A DNA stretch of 64,000 bases from an uncultured Pelagibacteraceae bacterium. Its GTDB lineage: Bacteria; Pseudomonadota; Alphaproteobacteria; Pelagibacterales; Pelagibacteraceae. The notes beneath the pieces are model-generated. The model was not told the origin of the DNA. It worked only from the letters and a program-made list of their open reading frames with translations, and did no database searches. Shown here in pieces: positions 51,948-60,213 of this stretch (position 1 is its first letter; every line of letters begins with the position of its first letter). Location of the stretch: NCBI GenBank assembly GCA_902595105.1, contig CACJPA010000003.1, positions 1 through 64,000 of the forward strand. Reading direction: 5' to 3'. A program made the position numbers and the translations under genes.

Positions 51948-52283
51948 TTAATTTAATTTTCCAAGGTAATTAACCATTATTACACCAATAATAATTAAAA
52001 TAATTCCTATAGTTCCATAAATATTAGGTACTTGATTAAATTTTAAGACTGCAAAAAGAACAACTCCTGTTACTGTTAAGCCACTATAAGTTGAGTAGGC
52101 AAATCCAACTGGAAGTGCAGACATAGCTTTTGCAATTGAAAACATTGTAATACACATAAATAAAATACATAAAACAGATGGAGTTAGTTTCGTAAATCCT
52201 TCAGAAATTTTAGCAAAACTATTTGATGCAATACCAAATAAAATTCCATTAGCTAAAAATAAGTATCCCAAAAGAGGTTTCAT
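51948..52283 (-). CDS. SMR-like small membrane transporter, subunit 2
   Basis: A 111-residue four-helix protein of the small multidrug resistance fold (GYLFLANGILFGIASNSFAKISEGFTKL, AKAMSALPVGFAYSTYSGLTVTGVV, YGTIGIILIIIGVIMVNYL). The membrane Glu that EmrE-type proteins need in helix 1 is replaced by Gly17. It follows its paralog by one base, so a heterodimer is likely. Substrate unknown. Confidence 0.8.
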   Translation of the reverse strand: MKPLLGYLFLANGILFGIASNSFAKISEGFTKLTPSVLCILFMCITMFSIAKAMSALPVGFAYSTYSGLTVTGVVLFAVLKFNQVPNIYGTIGIILIIIGVIMVNYLGKLN

Positions 52284-52284
52284 A

Positions 52285-52617
52285 TTATTTACTCCCTAAC
52301 AAATTAACCATTAAAACTCCAATAATTATAAATGCTAGTCCGATCATAGAATAAAGGTTGGGAACTTGGTTATATCTAATTACACCAACTATAACTGTAG
52401 CAATAATTGTTAATCCTGCAAATGAAGCATAGGTAATTCCCATTGGAATATTTTTCATTACTAATGAAAGCGCGTACATACACAATACAATTGTAATTGC
52501 TGTAATTATACTTGGAACAAGAAGTGTAAATCCTTCAGCACTTTTTGCAAAACTGTTTGAAGTAACCCCTAAAAATACTGCAACAGCTAAAAATAGATAT
52601 GAACTAGCAAGACTCAT
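52285..52617 (-). CDS. SMR-like small membrane transporter, subunit 1
   Basis: A 110-residue paralog of the next gene, with the same four-helix pattern (SSYLFLAVAVFLGVTSNSFAKSAEGFTLL, SLVMKNIPMGITYASFAGLTII, IGLAFIIIGVLMVNLLGSK). Gly17 again stands where the SMR helix-1 Glu should be, and no acidic residue lies in helix 1. Paired SMR genes usually encode antiparallel heterodimers. Proton-coupled drug export is unlikely without the Glu. Confidence 0.8.
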   Translation of the reverse strand: MSLASSYLFLAVAVFLGVTSNSFAKSAEGFTLLVPSIITAITIVLCMYALSLVMKNIPMGITYASFAGLTIIATVIVGVIRYNQVPNLYSMIGLAFIIIGVLMVNLLGSK

Positions 52618-52655
52618 ATAGTGACTTTAAATGAATTTAATTAGAATATATATAA

Positions 52656-53246
52656 TTATTTAAGAGACCATTTAATGGCATCTTCCATTCGATCATCTCC
52701 CCAGAAGACTTCATTGTTTACTATAAAAGACGGACTGCCAAAAATTTTATTTTCACGAGCTGAATTTGTGTTTTCATTATATTGTGCCTCTATAATTTCT
52801 GACTTTGCCTTAGATATTATGTCATCTTTATTTAAATTTAATTCAGTACAAACTTCAGAAATGCTAGGATCAATTGCAGGCTCTTTACCCTCCTGAAACC
52901 ATTTTTTATAAGTCAACATTACAAATTTTTCTCCCCAGCCTTCTTTAAATCCAAGAATTGCAATTTGATTTGCTAAATCAAATTCTGATAACGGATAAGG
53001 AACTGGTGTTTTAGCAAAAAAACCGTAACCCTCAGCTCTTCTTTCAATATCTCTCCACATATAATTAACTTTATTCATCTTATCCTTTGGAAATGGGATA
53101 TTGTTCATTTCTTTCATGATTGCTCTAACTGAAAAAGGTTTCCAATTAAATTTTACTTGATGTTGTTTTTCAACATCAAGTATTCTAGTTACGGAAAGAT
53201 AGGTATAAGTACTTCCTATCGAAAAATAAAAATCAATATTACTCAC
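52656..53246 (-). CDS. 2-hydroxychromene-2-carboxylate isomerase-like (DsbA/GST-kappa fold)
   Basis: A 196-residue thioredoxin-fold protein of the HCCA isomerase/GST-kappa family: DFYFSIGSTYTYLSVTRI at the front (Ser instead of the DsbA Cys pair), WKPFSVRAIMKEMNNIPF, and GSPSFIVNNEVFWGDDRMED near the end. It would use glutathione to isomerise an aromatic or related intermediate. Actual substrate unknown. It abuts the NTF2-like gene and is read from the minus strand. Confidence 0.84.
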   Translation of the reverse strand: MSNIDFYFSIGSTYTYLSVTRILDVEKQHQVKFNWKPFSVRAIMKEMNNIPFPKDKMNKVNYMWRDIERRAEGYGFFAKTPVPYPLSEFDLANQIAILGFKEGWGEKFVMLTYKKWFQEGKEPAIDPSISEVCTELNLNKDDIISKAKSEIIEAQYNENTNSARENKIFGSPSFIVNNEVFWGDDRMEDAIKWSLK

Positions 53247-53567
53247 TTATTTTGGCATAGGTGTAGCACCAGTTTCTAAACTAACAATTTTTCCATTGTC
53301 ATATTTATAAACTGCCATTACCGCTTCAACATTTCCATCGTTAAATGTAACAAAAGCATGATGAATACCAATTTCGTCATTTTCATAGACAATTCTTACT
53401 TTATCTTGATTAATATCACCACTCATTGCCCATTTGATAACATCACTTTTAGTTAAAACATTTCCTGACTTATGCATTGTAAATTTAAAGTCATCATGCA
53501 AAAGATCATTCATTGCTGCTTCATCTTTGTTTTTTAGAGCAGCACTATATTTTTCTAGTATCGACAT
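53247..53567 (-). CDS. NTF2-like/SnoaL-like small protein
   Basis: A 106-residue protein with the alpha+beta-barrel pattern of SnoaL/DUF4440 proteins (LEKYSAALKNKDEAAMNDLLHDDFKFTMHKSG, then VAVYKYDNGKIVSLETG-type strands). No catalytic residues can be named. The stop is immediately followed by the isomerase-like gene. Its upstream side has AAAGAAAGGAAAAA-like purine-rich sequence as a ribosome site. Confidence 0.72.
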   Translation of the reverse strand: MSILEKYSAALKNKDEAAMNDLLHDDFKFTMHKSGNVLTKSDVIKWAMSGDINQDKVRIVYENDEIGIHHAFVTFNDGNVEAVMAVYKYDNGKIVSLETGATPMPK

Positions 53568-53605
53568 TTTTTTCCTTTCTTTTATCTAGTTATTTGTTTT
53601 TTATA

Positions 53606-54892
53606 TTAATTCCAATATGTTCCATTATTGTAATCAAATTCTTTAATTGAACTATCTTTAATCTTAACAGAATATCCTGGATATGTGGGTGTTACATATC
53701 CACCATTATTTATTATTGCTGGATTTTCAAAGTGTTCAGAGCAACTTTCGGCATATTCACTTAGACTTAAACTATTTTTTGTAATAATGAATTTGTTAAT
53801 TAAATTTAAATGTTGAACGTATTCGCACAGTCCAACTCCACCAGCATGTGGAATTACTGGAGTATCAAACTTACTAGCTATTAATAGAACTGGTAAAATT
53901 TCATTTATACTTGCTATTCTACAGCTATCTATTTGACAATAATCTAAAGATTTATTTTCAATAAATTGTTTAAACATAACCGCATTTTGCATCATCTCTC
54001 CAGTTGCTAGTTTTACGTCTGGATGCGCATCTTTTATTTTTTTGAATCCCAAGATATCGTCTGGGTTTGTAGGTTCTTCATAAAACATAATATTAAATTC
54101 TTTTAATCTACCTATATACTCAATTGTTTCATTAACACTCCAGATTTGATTTGAATCGACCATCAGTTTTTTTTCATTGCCAATAATACTTCGAATTAAT
54201 TTACATCTATGAATATCTCTTTCTATATCTTGACCAACTTTCATTTTAAAATGTGTCCAACCTTTATCGAGGTTCTCTTTTGCTAATTTTGACATTTTAT
54301 CATCTGAATATCCCAGCCACCCAACAGCTGTTGTATAAGCTGGAAAAATTGTTGAATTTAATTTAGATGTATCCTTTGGAAGTTTTTCTTTATTACTATT
54401 AATGATCTTTTTTGCCTCTTCTTTTGTAATAACATCATCTAAATAATTAAAAGACAATTTATTAATCAATGTCTCTGTATCTAAATCTATAATATATTGC
54501 CATAATGGCTTGTTATAAAACTTAGCAATTAAATCCCATATTGCATTGAATAAGGCCGCAGCAGCGAGATGCGTTACTCCTTTATTGGGACCAACCCAAC
54601 GGAGTTGACTATGATTTGTTACCTTTTCCCAAATTTCAAGAATATTTTTTTCTATATCTTTTATCTCTTTATTAATTATATACTCTTTAAAATATTCTAC
54701 GGCTTTACAACATAGATCATTGCCTTTACCAATTGTAAAAGTTAGCCCTATACCTGTAAGATTTTTATTATCAGTTGTTATAGTTACATAGGTTGCAGAA
54801 TAATCGCAGTCAACATGAACAGCATCTGTACCAAGGTTGTCTTTAGATGTTGGAAAGCGAATGTCTTGAGCTTTAATATCTGTTACTTTCAC
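53606..54892 (-). CDS. fucD: L-fuconate dehydratase
   Basis: A 428-residue enolase-superfamily enzyme converting L-fuconate to 2-keto-3-deoxy-L-fuconate. From memory it matches Xanthomonas FucD and human ENOSF1 along its length: DIRFPTSKDNLGTDA, VHVDCDYSATYV, QLRWVGPNKGVTHLAAAA, IPHAGGVGLCEYVQHL. Catalytic and metal residues Lys216, Lys218, Asp246, Glu272, Glu299 and His349 sit two positions before those recalled for Xanthomonas FucD (218, 220, 248, 274, 301, 351). Partner enzymes for the next two steps are at 38870-40478. The gene lies 8 bases after a GYD-domain gene on the minus strand. Confidence 0.93.
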   Translation of the reverse strand: MKVTDIKAQDIRFPTSKDNLGTDAVHVDCDYSATYVTITTDNKNLTGIGLTFTIGKGNDLCCKAVEYFKEYIINKEIKDIEKNILEIWEKVTNHSQLRWVGPNKGVTHLAAAALFNAIWDLIAKFYNKPLWQYIIDLDTETLINKLSFNYLDDVITKEEAKKIINSNKEKLPKDTSKLNSTIFPAYTTAVGWLGYSDDKMSKLAKENLDKGWTHFKMKVGQDIERDIHRCKLIRSIIGNEKKLMVDSNQIWSVNETIEYIGRLKEFNIMFYEEPTNPDDILGFKKIKDAHPDVKLATGEMMQNAVMFKQFIENKSLDYCQIDSCRIASINEILPVLLIASKFDTPVIPHAGGVGLCEYVQHLNLINKFIITKNSLSLSEYAESCSEHFENPAIINNGGYVTPTYPGYSVKIKDSSIKEFDYNNGTYWN

Positions 54893-54900
54893 AAGTGATA

Positions 54901-55224
54901 TTATTCACCAGGCTTTTTAAAATTTTTTCCTGCACTGGCTGCTTTATTGAAAGTTTTATTATAATCAAACACTTCATGAATCATAATATCTTCCATTAAA
55001 CCTGCATTCATAATAGCCACTTTCATTCCAAGAACACTTTCGTAATCTCCTTCAATTACATTGATTACATCAAATCTTCCTCTAACCCATTCGTAACTAT
55101 GAAATTTAACTCCAACAGTTTCACAAATAGCTTTTATAGCTGCACCTCTATCTGCGTCAGGGTCGCTTTGCATTCTTTTTGCTAAGTCACGACTAATTTT
55201 GCCAATAATATAAAACTTAGACAT
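54901..55224 (-). CDS. GYD-domain small protein
   Basis: A 107-residue alpha+beta protein resembling the GYD family (YIIGKISRDLAKRM, then FHSYEWVRGRFDVINVIEGDYESVLGMKVAIMNAG). The family has a dimeric ferredoxin-like fold with no settled function. It overlaps the cupin gene by one base and precedes fucD, so all three may be one unit. The C-terminal 20 residues are an unstructured Lys/Gly-rich tail. Confidence 0.65.
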   Translation of the reverse strand: MSKFYIIGKISRDLAKRMQSDPDADRGAAIKAICETVGVKFHSYEWVRGRFDVINVIEGDYESVLGMKVAIMNAGLMEDIMIHEVFDYNKTFNKAASAGKNFKKPGE

Positions 55225-55574
55225 TATTCACCCCACATTCCATGAAACTCATATGCAACTACCGGCTCATCCCCAACAACCCATCCGTCATGTCCTGGTT
55301 GAATTGAATATGCATCTCCAGCTTTATAAGTTTTTTCAGTTCCATCATTATGTTTTGCGCAAACTGCACCAGAAACAATTATGCCAAGATGTGTTGCCTG
55401 ACAACTATCACCACCAACTGTAGGCTTTATATCTTTTGACCATTGCCAACCAGGTTGTAAGGTGAGTCTCATCACCCGTTGATTTCCAACTTTCACTGCC
55501 TCAATTTTAGCGTTTTGAAAGTTATTATTTACCTCATCTGCATTATTAAAGCTTTTTACTTCTACTCCAGCCAC
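55224..55574 (-). CDS. Cupin-domain protein
   Basis: A 116-residue single cupin: PGWQWSKDIKPTVGGDSC, then THLGIIVSGAVCAKHNDGTEKTYKAGDAYSIQPGHDGWVVGDEPVVAYEF forms the beta-barrel core with candidate metal residues in the THLG and PGHDGW segments. It starts at GTG, supported by GGAGG 5 bases upstream (55580-55584 on the minus strand). Role unknown; such cupins near sugar-acid genes may be isomerases or sensors. Confidence 0.75.
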   Translation of the reverse strand: MAGVEVKSFNNADEVNNNFQNAKIEAVKVGNQRVMRLTLQPGWQWSKDIKPTVGGDSCQATHLGIIVSGAVCAKHNDGTEKTYKAGDAYSIQPGHDGWVVGDEPVVAYEFHGMWGE

Positions 55575-55642
55575 TATTACCTCCTGTTTATAATTTATCC
55601 TTAGAAGTTAATCATACAATTTTCGCTTATTACAGTTGTTTT

Positions 55643-55924
55643 TTAAGCTTTTGATAATTCAAAAATTTCATAACCTTCCATAACTTCATCCCATATAGGT
55701 TTTGAAACAGGGTTTGATCCATCCATGAAGGAGTGTAGTGCGTTCATGTCATGCACAACAATTTTAAACATTACTGTACTTTTATCAGGTGATACGCTTG
55801 CTATTGTTTTAGTAACATCTGCTACTTTTTTTCTTTCAGCCATTCCTTCATCTGATTGCATGAAACCCATAAATTTTTCAAAGGCTCCTTCTTTTAACTT
55901 TCCTACTACCAATATATCTTTCAT
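55643..55924 (-). CDS. Small alpha+beta protein, hypothetical
   Basis: A 93-residue protein from an ATG preceded by GGAG at 8 bases. A longer frame starting at 55978 exists but would overlap the neighbouring gene and adds only a Lys-rich lead. Strand-helix order (KDILVVGKLKEGAFEKFMGFMQ, VMFKIVVHDMNALHSFMDG) suggests a dimeric ferredoxin-like barrel similar to GYD or Abm proteins. Not recognised further. Confidence 0.65.
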   Translation of the reverse strand: MKDILVVGKLKEGAFEKFMGFMQSDEGMAERKKVADVTKTIASVSPDKSTVMFKIVVHDMNALHSFMDGSNPVSKPIWDEVMEGYEIFELSKA

Positions 55925-55958
55925 TTTTAACTCCTTTTTTTTTATTTTATTGTCCTTT

Positions 55959-56435
55959 TTAATAAGTGTACTCTCCACTCATTTGATTCATTGAGTGAGC
56001 CATACCAGCTTTACCTCTTATATTTTGCCTACTTGAGAAACCACTTCCAGAAATATTTTCATATTTTCCTGTCCCACCAATAATAACAAAAGTACCACTA
56101 CCTCCTTGGCCACCAGTTCCTTTACCTTTGTAATTCATATAAACTTTTTCTCCATCCATTAAATAGAAGGTGCACATTCCCGTTTCATCATCAAATTTTC
56201 CAGCTACTAATGTTAGTCCACCAATGCAATGCATAGTAGATTTATCAAAAATACTTCCAGATACTTTATCCATTAGTCCAGCATTACCGTCGTACGTAAT
56301 ACTCATGTTTCCATTTCCAGCATCCATCGTATTTAATGACCATGATCCTGCTCCAGCAGCATTAAATTTTCCTGTTTCTGCAAATGTTGTTGAAGACATT
56401 AATGTAAAAATTAATGCTAATATTATTTTTTTCAT
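55959..56435 (-). CDS. Secreted small glycine-rich protein, hypothetical
   Basis: A 158-residue protein with a clear signal peptide (KKIILALIFTLMSSTTFA, cleavage near 19) and a beta-rich body: SWSLNTMDAGNGNMSITYDG, GGQGGSGTFVIIGGTGKYENISGSG. The GTGKYxxIxGxG end resembles allene-oxide-cyclase/dirigent-like barrels. Two cysteines (in TMHCIGG and GMCTFYL) may pair. Function unknown. A 163-base AT-rich gap with no clear site separates it from the divergent gene at 56599. Confidence 0.65.
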   Translation of the reverse strand: MKKIILALIFTLMSSTTFAETGKFNAAGAGSWSLNTMDAGNGNMSITYDGNAGLMDKVSGSIFDKSTMHCIGGLTLVAGKFDDETGMCTFYLMDGEKVYMNYKGKGTGGQGGSGTFVIIGGTGKYENISGSGFSSRQNIRGKAGMAHSMNQMSGEYTY

Positions 56436-56598
56436 ACTACTCCTATTGTTATTTATTTTTTTAACGATAGGGTCAGATTTTTATATATTAAGTATACTTA
56501 TTCTTGTGTTTAAATCACTAAACAGTTATGCATATTTTGAGTAATAAAAACGTTGATTTAAGCTATTAATTTTTTTTAAATTTTGGTAAATTGAACCT

Positions 56599-57015
56599 AT
56601 GATTGAAAAGTTTAATGGAATATTTTATTTAGTAGTTTTTCTTGCACATTTCATTGGAATAGCTGTTTATTGTTTTCAAACAATTGTTGGAACAAAAACA
56701 TTCATGGATAAGTTTAATATAGATCATAGTGCTGCAATTATTGTTAGATTTGCCGGGGCGTTAATGATTGGTTGGGTAATAATGGCAATTTATATAATGT
56801 TCATAAGACCTAACGGTGCAGAAGGAACTTGGGCTTTCTTTACTTTATTAGTAATTATTCATGCTTGTGTTTTTCTGACAAATTTTTATTCAATTAAAAT
56901 TGATAAAACTGGAATAAATGAAAAAACTAGCAACGAAGGAATAATTGCACCTTTTATCTTTTTTATTTTAAGCGCTATTCTTTGTTATGGATTAGCAGAT
57001 AAAATTTACGCTTAA
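56599..57015 (+). CDS. Four-helix membrane protein, hypothetical
   Basis: A 138-residue inner-membrane protein with four hydrophobic segments (about 7-28, 45-66, 77-95, 115-134). A His in the first helix (LAHFIGIAVYCF) and one in the third (IIHACVFL) could be functional. Not recognised. It is divergent from the secreted glycine-rich protein and converges on cysK, whose end it overlaps by 4 bases. Confidence 0.65.
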   Translation: MIEKFNGIFYLVVFLAHFIGIAVYCFQTIVGTKTFMDKFNIDHSAAIIVRFAGALMIGWVIMAIYIMFIRPNGAEGTWAFFTLLVIIHACVFLTNFYSIKIDKTGINEKTSNEGIIAPFIFFILSAILCYGLADKIYA

Positions 57016-58013
57016 AACCAATTAGGTACTGGAAGACCTTTTTCTTCTAAGAATTTTTTATTGAACATTTTAGTTGCGTACTTATCACTTCTATCACAAA
57101 GAATGGTTACGATAGTTTTTCCAGGGCCTAATTCTTTACCCATCCTAATTGCTCCTGCTATATTTATTCCACAACTAGTACCTAGACTTAAACCTTCATT
57201 TTTAATTAAATCATAAAGTATTGGTAAGGCTTCATGATCATCAATTGAATAAGCATCATCAATTTTAGCTTCACCAAAGTTTGCTGTTACTCTGCTTGAG
57301 CCAATTCCCTCAGTAATTGATCCACCTTCTGACTTAAGTTCACCATTCTTTATATAGTTATAGAGAGCCGATCCTTTTGGATCTGATAAATAAATTTTTA
57401 TATCTTTATTTTTTTCTTTAAGAGCATTACTAACTCCAGAAATAGTTCCTCCTGTTCCTGAAGAACATACAAAACCATCAACTTTACCTTCGGTTTGATC
57501 CCAAATCTCTTGACCAGTACCCTCATAATGACCCTTGGCGTTTGCAGTATTATCAAACTGGTTAGCCCATATGACACCATTATTATTTGATGGTCTTAAT
57601 TCATCCGCAAGTCTGGCGGCTACTTTAACAAAATTATTATCATCTTTATAAGGTTTAGGTGGGACTAATCTTAATTCAGCTCCAAGATTTCTAAGCAAAT
57701 CTTTTTTCTCCTGGGTTTGATTATCATTCATTACAATGATTGTTTTATAACCTAAAGAATTTCCTAAAAGACCTAAACCAATACCAGTATTACCAGCTGT
57801 CCCTTCAACAACAGTTCCACCTTTAGCTATTAATTTTTTTTCTTGAGCATCTTTAATTAAAGCAAGTGCAGCTCTATCTTTAACTGACCCTCCTGGATTT
57901 AAAAATTCTGCTTTTCCATAAATATTGCATCCAGTAATTTCTGATGCTGCTTTTAATTTAATTAATGGGGTGTTTCCTATTCCTGAAATAAAATCGTTTT
58001 GTGTGTTATTCAT
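57012..58013 (-). CDS. cysK: Cysteine synthase (O-acetylserine sulfhydrylase)
   Basis: A 333-residue PLP enzyme forming cysteine from O-acetylserine and sulfide. The PLP lysine is in [12 protein letters not shown], the phosphate loop in [12 protein letters not shown], and the second glycine loop in [14 protein letters not shown]. The ATG at 58013 was chosen because it starts [20 protein letters not shown] as in the family. The frame is open further upstream but overlaps cysE out of frame. It overlaps cysE by 8 bases, which couples the two consecutive steps. Confidence 0.94.
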   Translation of the reverse strand: MNNTQNDFISGIGNTPLIKLKAASEITGCNIYGKAEFLNPGGSVKDRAALALIKDAQEKKLIAKGGTVVEGTAGNTGIGLGLLGNSLGYKTIIVMNDNQTQEKKDLLRNLGAELRLVPPKPYKDDNNFVKVAARLADELRPSNNNGVIWANQFDNTANAKGHYEGTGQEIWDQTEGKVDGFVCSSGTGGTISGVSNALKEKNKDIKIYLSDPKGSALYNYIKNGELKSEGGSITEGIGSSRVTANFGEAKIDDAYSIDDHEALPILYDLIKNEGLSLGTSCGINIAGAIRMGKELGPGKTIVTILCDRSDKYATKMFNKKFLEEKGLPVPNWF

Positions 58014-58590
58014 TATCTGATTTTTTATCGCTGTCAGGTGTAATTCCATAAGGTTTAAATTCACTATCAGCAACTCCAACACTTCTTGCTGGAATTCCAA
58101 CCATTACAGAATTTTCTAAAACGTCTTTAGTTATTACTGCATTAGCTCCAATTCTTGCACCTCTGCCAACTATAACTGGGCCCAATACTTGTGCACCTGA
58201 GCCAATTACGACATCTTCTTTTATAGTAGGATGTCTTTTCAGATTACGTTGATCATTTGAATTTATACTAGGTGCAATTCCACCCAATGTTACCATATGA
58301 TAAATTGTAACATTATCTCCAATCTCAGATGTTTCTCCAATCACTACACCCATTCCATGATCGATAAACAAATTTTTTCCAATTTTTGCATTTGGATGAA
58401 TTTCAATTCCCGTCAGGAATCTTGAAAACTGAGAAATGATTCTTGCAATCAAATGAAATTTAGCAGTACTAAAAAAGTTAGCTACTCTGTGAAAGAAAAC
58501 TGCTTTCACACCTGGGTAAGTTAATATTAAACTTAGTTTAGATTTTGCCGCAGGATCTCTATCAATTATTGATTGTAAAAAATCGCTCAT
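58006..58590 (-). CDS. cysE: Serine O-acetyltransferase
   Basis: A 194-residue CysE making O-acetylserine from serine and acetyl-CoA. An N-terminal helical part is followed by left-handed hexapeptide repeats ([37 protein letters not shown]), with catalytic His in DHGMG. It is shorter than E. coli CysE (273), as in the epsilon/plant-like short forms. The C-terminal tail is acidic (SDKKSDNE). Confidence 0.93.
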   Translation of the reverse strand: MSDFLQSIIDRDPAAKSKLSLILTYPGVKAVFFHRVANFFSTAKFHLIARIISQFSRFLTGIEIHPNAKIGKNLFIDHGMGVVIGETSEIGDNVTIYHMVTLGGIAPSINSNDQRNLKRHPTIKEDVVIGSGAQVLGPVIVGRGARIGANAVITKDVLENSVMVGIPARSVGVADSEFKPYGITPDSDKKSDNE

Positions 58591-58664
58591 TATTATTTTT
58601 TTTTGATTTTGTGTTAAAAACAGGCTTTATATAGAGATTAATTTATTATATTAAAGGTCTTATT

Positions 58665-59075
58665 ATGTACAAAAATACTAATTGTTTTCATTTAGCAATA
58701 CCTTGTGGAGATTTAGAAGTAGCAAAGAAATTTTATAGCGAAACTTTAGGATGTAGATTAGATAATTCTGCACAAGAATGGGCTGACGTTGATTTTTGGG
58801 GGAATGAACTAACACTCCATAAAAGTGAACATAAATTAGATAGTGAAAGACACGATGTAGATATGGGAAATGTTTCAGTTCCACATTTTGGAGTTCACTT
58901 GTCTAGAAAAGATTTTGATGCCCTTAAACAAAGATTAAAAGATAGTGGTACTAAATATTATGATGATCCTTATCTAAGATTTAAAGGAACCAAGTATGAG
59001 CAGGAGACTTTTTTTGTAAAAGACCCTAATGAAAATATTTTAGAAATAAAAACTCTTACTTCAAATCCAGATTAA
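58665..59075 (+). CDS. VOC-superfamily (glyoxalase/dioxygenase-like) protein
   Basis: A 136-residue vicinal-oxygen-chelate protein. FHLAIPCGDLEVAKKFYSETLGC supplies the first metal His (His9), HFGVHLSRKDFDALKQRL the second, and FFVKDPNENILEIKTL the Glu at the end of the second module. Substrate unknown; bacterial homologs are annotated as extradiol dioxygenase-like. A 74-base AT-rich gap separates it from the divergent cysE. Confidence 0.85.
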   Translation: MYKNTNCFHLAIPCGDLEVAKKFYSETLGCRLDNSAQEWADVDFWGNELTLHKSEHKLDSERHDVDMGNVSVPHFGVHLSRKDFDALKQRLKDSGTKYYDDPYLRFKGTKYEQETFFVKDPNENILEIKTLTSNPD

Positions 59076-59182
59076 TTCTTTATAATAATTCTAATATATA
59101 CCACAATATATAGACATCAATTTTCTTTGACTCATTATCTCAATTCGCGTTAAGCTTAATTTTTAAATTTAAAGGAGATAAT

Positions 59183-60145
59183 ATGCGAATAATAAAAACT
59201 ACACTTGTAGCTGGATTAATCTCAATTTTAGCAATGTTTTCTGCACAAGCAGAAAAAGTTAAAATTGGAGATCCAGGATGGACAGGTGCAACAGCTATTG
59301 CAAACTTATTAGCTGCAGTTGTTACAGACAAAATGGGTGGAGAAGCTGAGCTTGTTCCAGGAAACAATACTGCAATTTATGCAGCGATTGATAGAGGAAA
59401 AGGTGAAATTGATGTTCACCCTGATATATGGTTACCAAACCAAGAAGCTTACACTAATGATTTAGTTCCAAAAGGAACTTTAAAATTAAGCAGCAAACCA
59501 TATGAAGGAAACCAAGGTTATTGTGTTTCACAACAGTTTGCAAAAAAAATGAACATTACAGCTATTGAAGACTTAGCTAGACCAGAAGTTGTTAAAGCAA
59601 TGGACAGCGATGGAAATGGTAAAGGTGAGTTTTGGATTGGTGCTGATGGTTGGGCTTCTGCAAATGTAAACCAAGTTAAATTAAGAGACTATGGTTTATA
59701 TGATGCTGGTATCGAAGCAGTTAGAGCTGCTGAAGCAGTTAAAAATGCAAGAGTACTTGACTCAATCAAAAAAGGTGAAGGTTATGCATTCTATTGTTAC
59801 AAACCTCATGCAATTTGGGGAATGGCTGACGTAGTGATGTTAACTGAACCAAAATATGATCCTGCAAAATATAAAATGATTCAACCTAAAGCAGATGCTG
59901 ACTGGTACAAGAAATCTTATGTTGCATCAAAAGATGCTCTTAAGCAAATCCAAATCGGTTGGGCTACTTCTTTAGAGAGTCAATCACCAGCAATTGTAGA
60001 ATTCTTCAAGAATTTTCAATTAACAGCTGATGATGTTTCTGCAATGGCTTACGCAGTTTCAGTTGAGAAAAAAGATCCAGCTGATGTAGCAAGAGCTTGG
60101 ATGGAAGCAAATAAATCAACTGTTGACGGTTGGTTAGGACTATAA
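59183..60145 (+). CDS. proX: Glycine betaine/proline ABC transporter substrate-binding protein
   Basis: A 320-residue periplasmic OpuAC-family receptor. The signal peptide is RIIKTTLVAGLISILAMFSAQA (cleavage near 23). KIGDPGWTGATAIANLLA, the DVHPDIWLPNQ segment and the Trp-rich sites (GADGWASANV, PHAIWGMADVV) fit an aromatic box for quaternary ammonium ligands. AAAGGAG lies at 59171-59177. DMSP may also be bound. A strong hairpin separates it from proV. Confidence 0.92.
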   Translation: MRIIKTTLVAGLISILAMFSAQAEKVKIGDPGWTGATAIANLLAAVVTDKMGGEAELVPGNNTAIYAAIDRGKGEIDVHPDIWLPNQEAYTNDLVPKGTLKLSSKPYEGNQGYCVSQQFAKKMNITAIEDLARPEVVKAMDSDGNGKGEFWIGADGWASANVNQVKLRDYGLYDAGIEAVRAAEAVKNARVLDSIKKGEGYAFYCYKPHAIWGMADVVMLTEPKYDPAKYKMIQPKADADWYKKSYVASKDALKQIQIGWATSLESQSPAIVEFFKNFQLTADDVSAMAYAVSVEKKDPADVARAWMEANKSTVDGWLGL

Positions 60146-60159
60146 TCTAAATCAAAATC

Positions 60160-60190
60160 TATACTCGGCAATTTAAGATTGCCGAGTATA
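60160..60190 (+). terminator. Perfect 13-bp hairpin between proX and proV
   Basis: TATACTCGGCAAT (60160-60172) pairs perfectly with ATTGCCGAGTATA (60178-60190) around TTAAG, followed by TTTT. It lies 15 bases after the proX stop and 24 before the proV ATG. It probably acts as a partial terminator or 3' end protector, keeping the binding protein more abundant than the ATPase and permease. Confidence 0.82.
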
Positions 60191-60213
60191 TTTTCCTATA
60201 ATAAAAGACAAAA

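Noticed and set aside
55925-55978. Upstream extension of the small alpha+beta protein
   Set aside because: It overlaps the end of the neighbouring secreted-protein gene; GGAG 8 bases before 55924 supports the shorter form.
58014-58100. In-frame upstream extension of cysK
   Set aside because: It lies within cysE in a different frame and adds residues absent from cysteine synthases; the ATG at 58013 fits the family start.
59127-59155. TTGACT and a downstream hexamer as a sigma-70 promoter for proX
   Set aside because: The hexamer at the right distance (TTAAGC) is a poor -10, so no promoter call is made.
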